DNA of 23,281 bases from Chloroflexota bacterium. GTDB lineage: Bacteria; Chloroflexota; Limnocylindria; Limnocylindrales; CSP1-4. Shown piece by piece: positions 22,612-23,281 of this stretch; position 1 is the first letter of the stretch; each line of letters begins with the position of its first letter. Location of the stretch: assembly GCA_021789355.1 (NCBI GenBank), contig JAJYJR010000023.1, positions 1-23,281 on the forward strand. Direction: 5' to 3'. A program made the translations under genes and the position numbers. The notes below the pieces were generated by a model that was not told the DNA's origin, made no database searches, and saw only the letters and a program-made list of their open reading frames with translations.

Positions 22612-22890
22612 ATGCCGGACAGTGAGGGGTTGTGGATCGTCATCATCTTGGTCGTGTTCGCCTGGGTCTGGTTCGGCGCGGGGACCAAAACGACATCCTC
22701 TGAGTCGCCCGAGGAACGCCGCGCTCGGATGCTGCGCGAGCGCCTGCAGGCGACCGACGAGGTCATGGCGCGCCGCGCCCGCGGAGAGCTCAGCGACGAC
22801 GAGGCGCTGACCATCCTGCAGCGGCTGTACGGGGCCCGGGGCGGCGCGCGGCGGCCGCCAAGCGAGGACGAACCGCGCGACCGGGGCTGA
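22612..22890 (+). CDS. Small membrane protein with SHOCT-like C-terminus
   Basis: A 92-residue protein. ATG 22612 follows GGAGG (22602-22606) at a 5-nt spacing. An N-terminal transmembrane segment (LWIVIILVVFAWVWFGAG) is followed by a charged helix (SPEERRARMLRERLQATDEV) and then RARGELSDDEALTILQRLYG. The last part matches the short C-terminal SHOCT pattern, a helix with the G-x-x-x-D/E-E-x-x-x-x-x-x-x-L arrangement. Such proteins are common, membrane-tethered and mostly uncharacterised. The adjacent genes are also small and plus-strand. Confidence 0.65.
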   Translation: MPDSEGLWIVIILVVFAWVWFGAGTKTTSSESPEERRARMLRERLQATDEVMARRARGELSDDEALTILQRLYGARGGARRPPSEDEPRDRG

Positions 22891-23170
22891 GCATCTGCGT
22901 CGCCATGCAGGCGGCGCGAGAGGCGCGTGCAGGAGCGGCGCATGTGCGCTGCTGGACGCGCGCCCCGACGAGCACGCCTCTCCGGGGACCGCGTGGCGTC
23001 GTGCGATTGGACCCAGAGGCTGGCGGATCGGCACGGACCAGCCAGATTCCGCCACGCGATGGTGCATCTGCGCACCGCAATCTTGCGCCGCGCCCTTGAC
23101 GGGACGCCGCCCGTCTCCACAGTCCACGCGCCCTCCAACGGGGCGGCTGCAAAGGACAGGAGTGGAACCG
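22891..23170. other. Intergenic gap
   Basis: About 280 bases in which I see no supported gene, repeat or clear promoter. Frames on both strands are Arg/Pro-rich shadows. Confidence 0.4.
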
Positions 23171-23281
23171 ATGGGACGTGCGTCACGCACCAAGGCGGCG
23201 CGCCGGGAGGCGCGCAGGAGCCGCCAGGTCATCATCTACAACCCGGCCACCGGGCAGCCCGAGCTCCACCAGGTGAGCATC
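23171..23281 (+). CDS. Hypothetical basic protein, 5' part only
   Basis: A start at ATG 23171, with an AGGAG stretch (23157-23161) 9 nt upstream, opens a frame that runs off the end of the window after 37 codons. The N-terminus is very basic (SRTKAARREARRSRQ), followed by VIIYNPATGQPELHQV, which looks like the start of a folded domain. It is too short to assign. Confidence 0.5.
   Translation, partial: MGRASRTKAARREARRSRQVIIYNPATGQPELHQVSI

Noticed and set aside
1..23281. CRISPR arrays, rRNA and tRNA genes
   Set aside because: No regularly spaced short repeats and no rRNA or complete tRNA pattern were seen by eye on either strand.

Overview
The window is G+C-rich bacterial DNA with GTG and TTG starts and many ATGA stop/start overlaps. 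It suits a high-GC actinomycete or a Chloroflexota-like bacterium; no rRNA, tRNA or housekeeping marker lets me go further. The base order shows three zones: a left mobile/degenerate edge, a long one-direction operon, and a right zone of mobile and small unknown genes.

Left zone (1-3290). The first 125 bases are the 3' end of a group II intron, with a 34-nt domain V and a domain VI carrying a bulged A. The intron sits inside an IS3-family transposase, whose 3' exon (126-606) is itself frameshifted. Next come a frameshifted zinc-ribbon gene (812-1614), two small minus-strand genes of unknown function (one with a signal peptide), and about 690 bases without a convincing gene. That gap holds a candidate promoter and a duplicated 12-bp element just before the operon.

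Operon (3291-16901). Eleven plus-strand genes are packed with overlaps or short gaps: a HAD phosphatase/phosphomutase, a glutamate-1-semialdehyde-aminomutase-like class III aminotransferase, an NAD-dependent epimerase/dehydratase, a DegT/StrS sugar aminotransferase, a RfaE/TagD-type nucleotidylyltransferase, a GNAT acetyltransferase, a class I/II aminotransferase, an 849-residue LanB-like protein with the tRNA-dependent (glutamylation-type) region but no room for the elimination domain, an MFS exporter, a GH65 glycoside phosphorylase/hydrolase, and an AadA-like nucleotidyltransferase. I read this as a biosynthetic gene cluster. My inference is that it makes an activated amino-sugar or amino-polyol that is decorated by acetylation and by an aminoacyl-tRNA-dependent LanB/PEARL-like enzyme, exported by the MFS protein, with GH65 and the AadA-like protein as tailoring or self-protection. 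No obvious LanB precursor peptide is present. This combination is the most promising candidate for an undescribed system here.

Right zone (16902-23281). There is a 499-residue protein of unknown function with a winged-helix-like C-terminus and a coding-like tail after its stop. It is followed by an IS3 left end with a truncated orfA, and by a tyrosine recombinase (minus strand) translationally coupled to a partner gene that runs into the IS3 remnant. Paired 14-bp palindromic repeats lie just upstream of the recombinase. Beyond these are small genes: a membrane-anchored winged-helix-like protein, an 81-residue acidic protein, an 82-residue ORF, a SHOCT-like membrane protein and a partial basic protein at the edge. 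Mobile DNA on both sides, and less strongly G/C-ended codons in the operon than in the 17-20 kb genes, suggest the operon lies in an acquired island.
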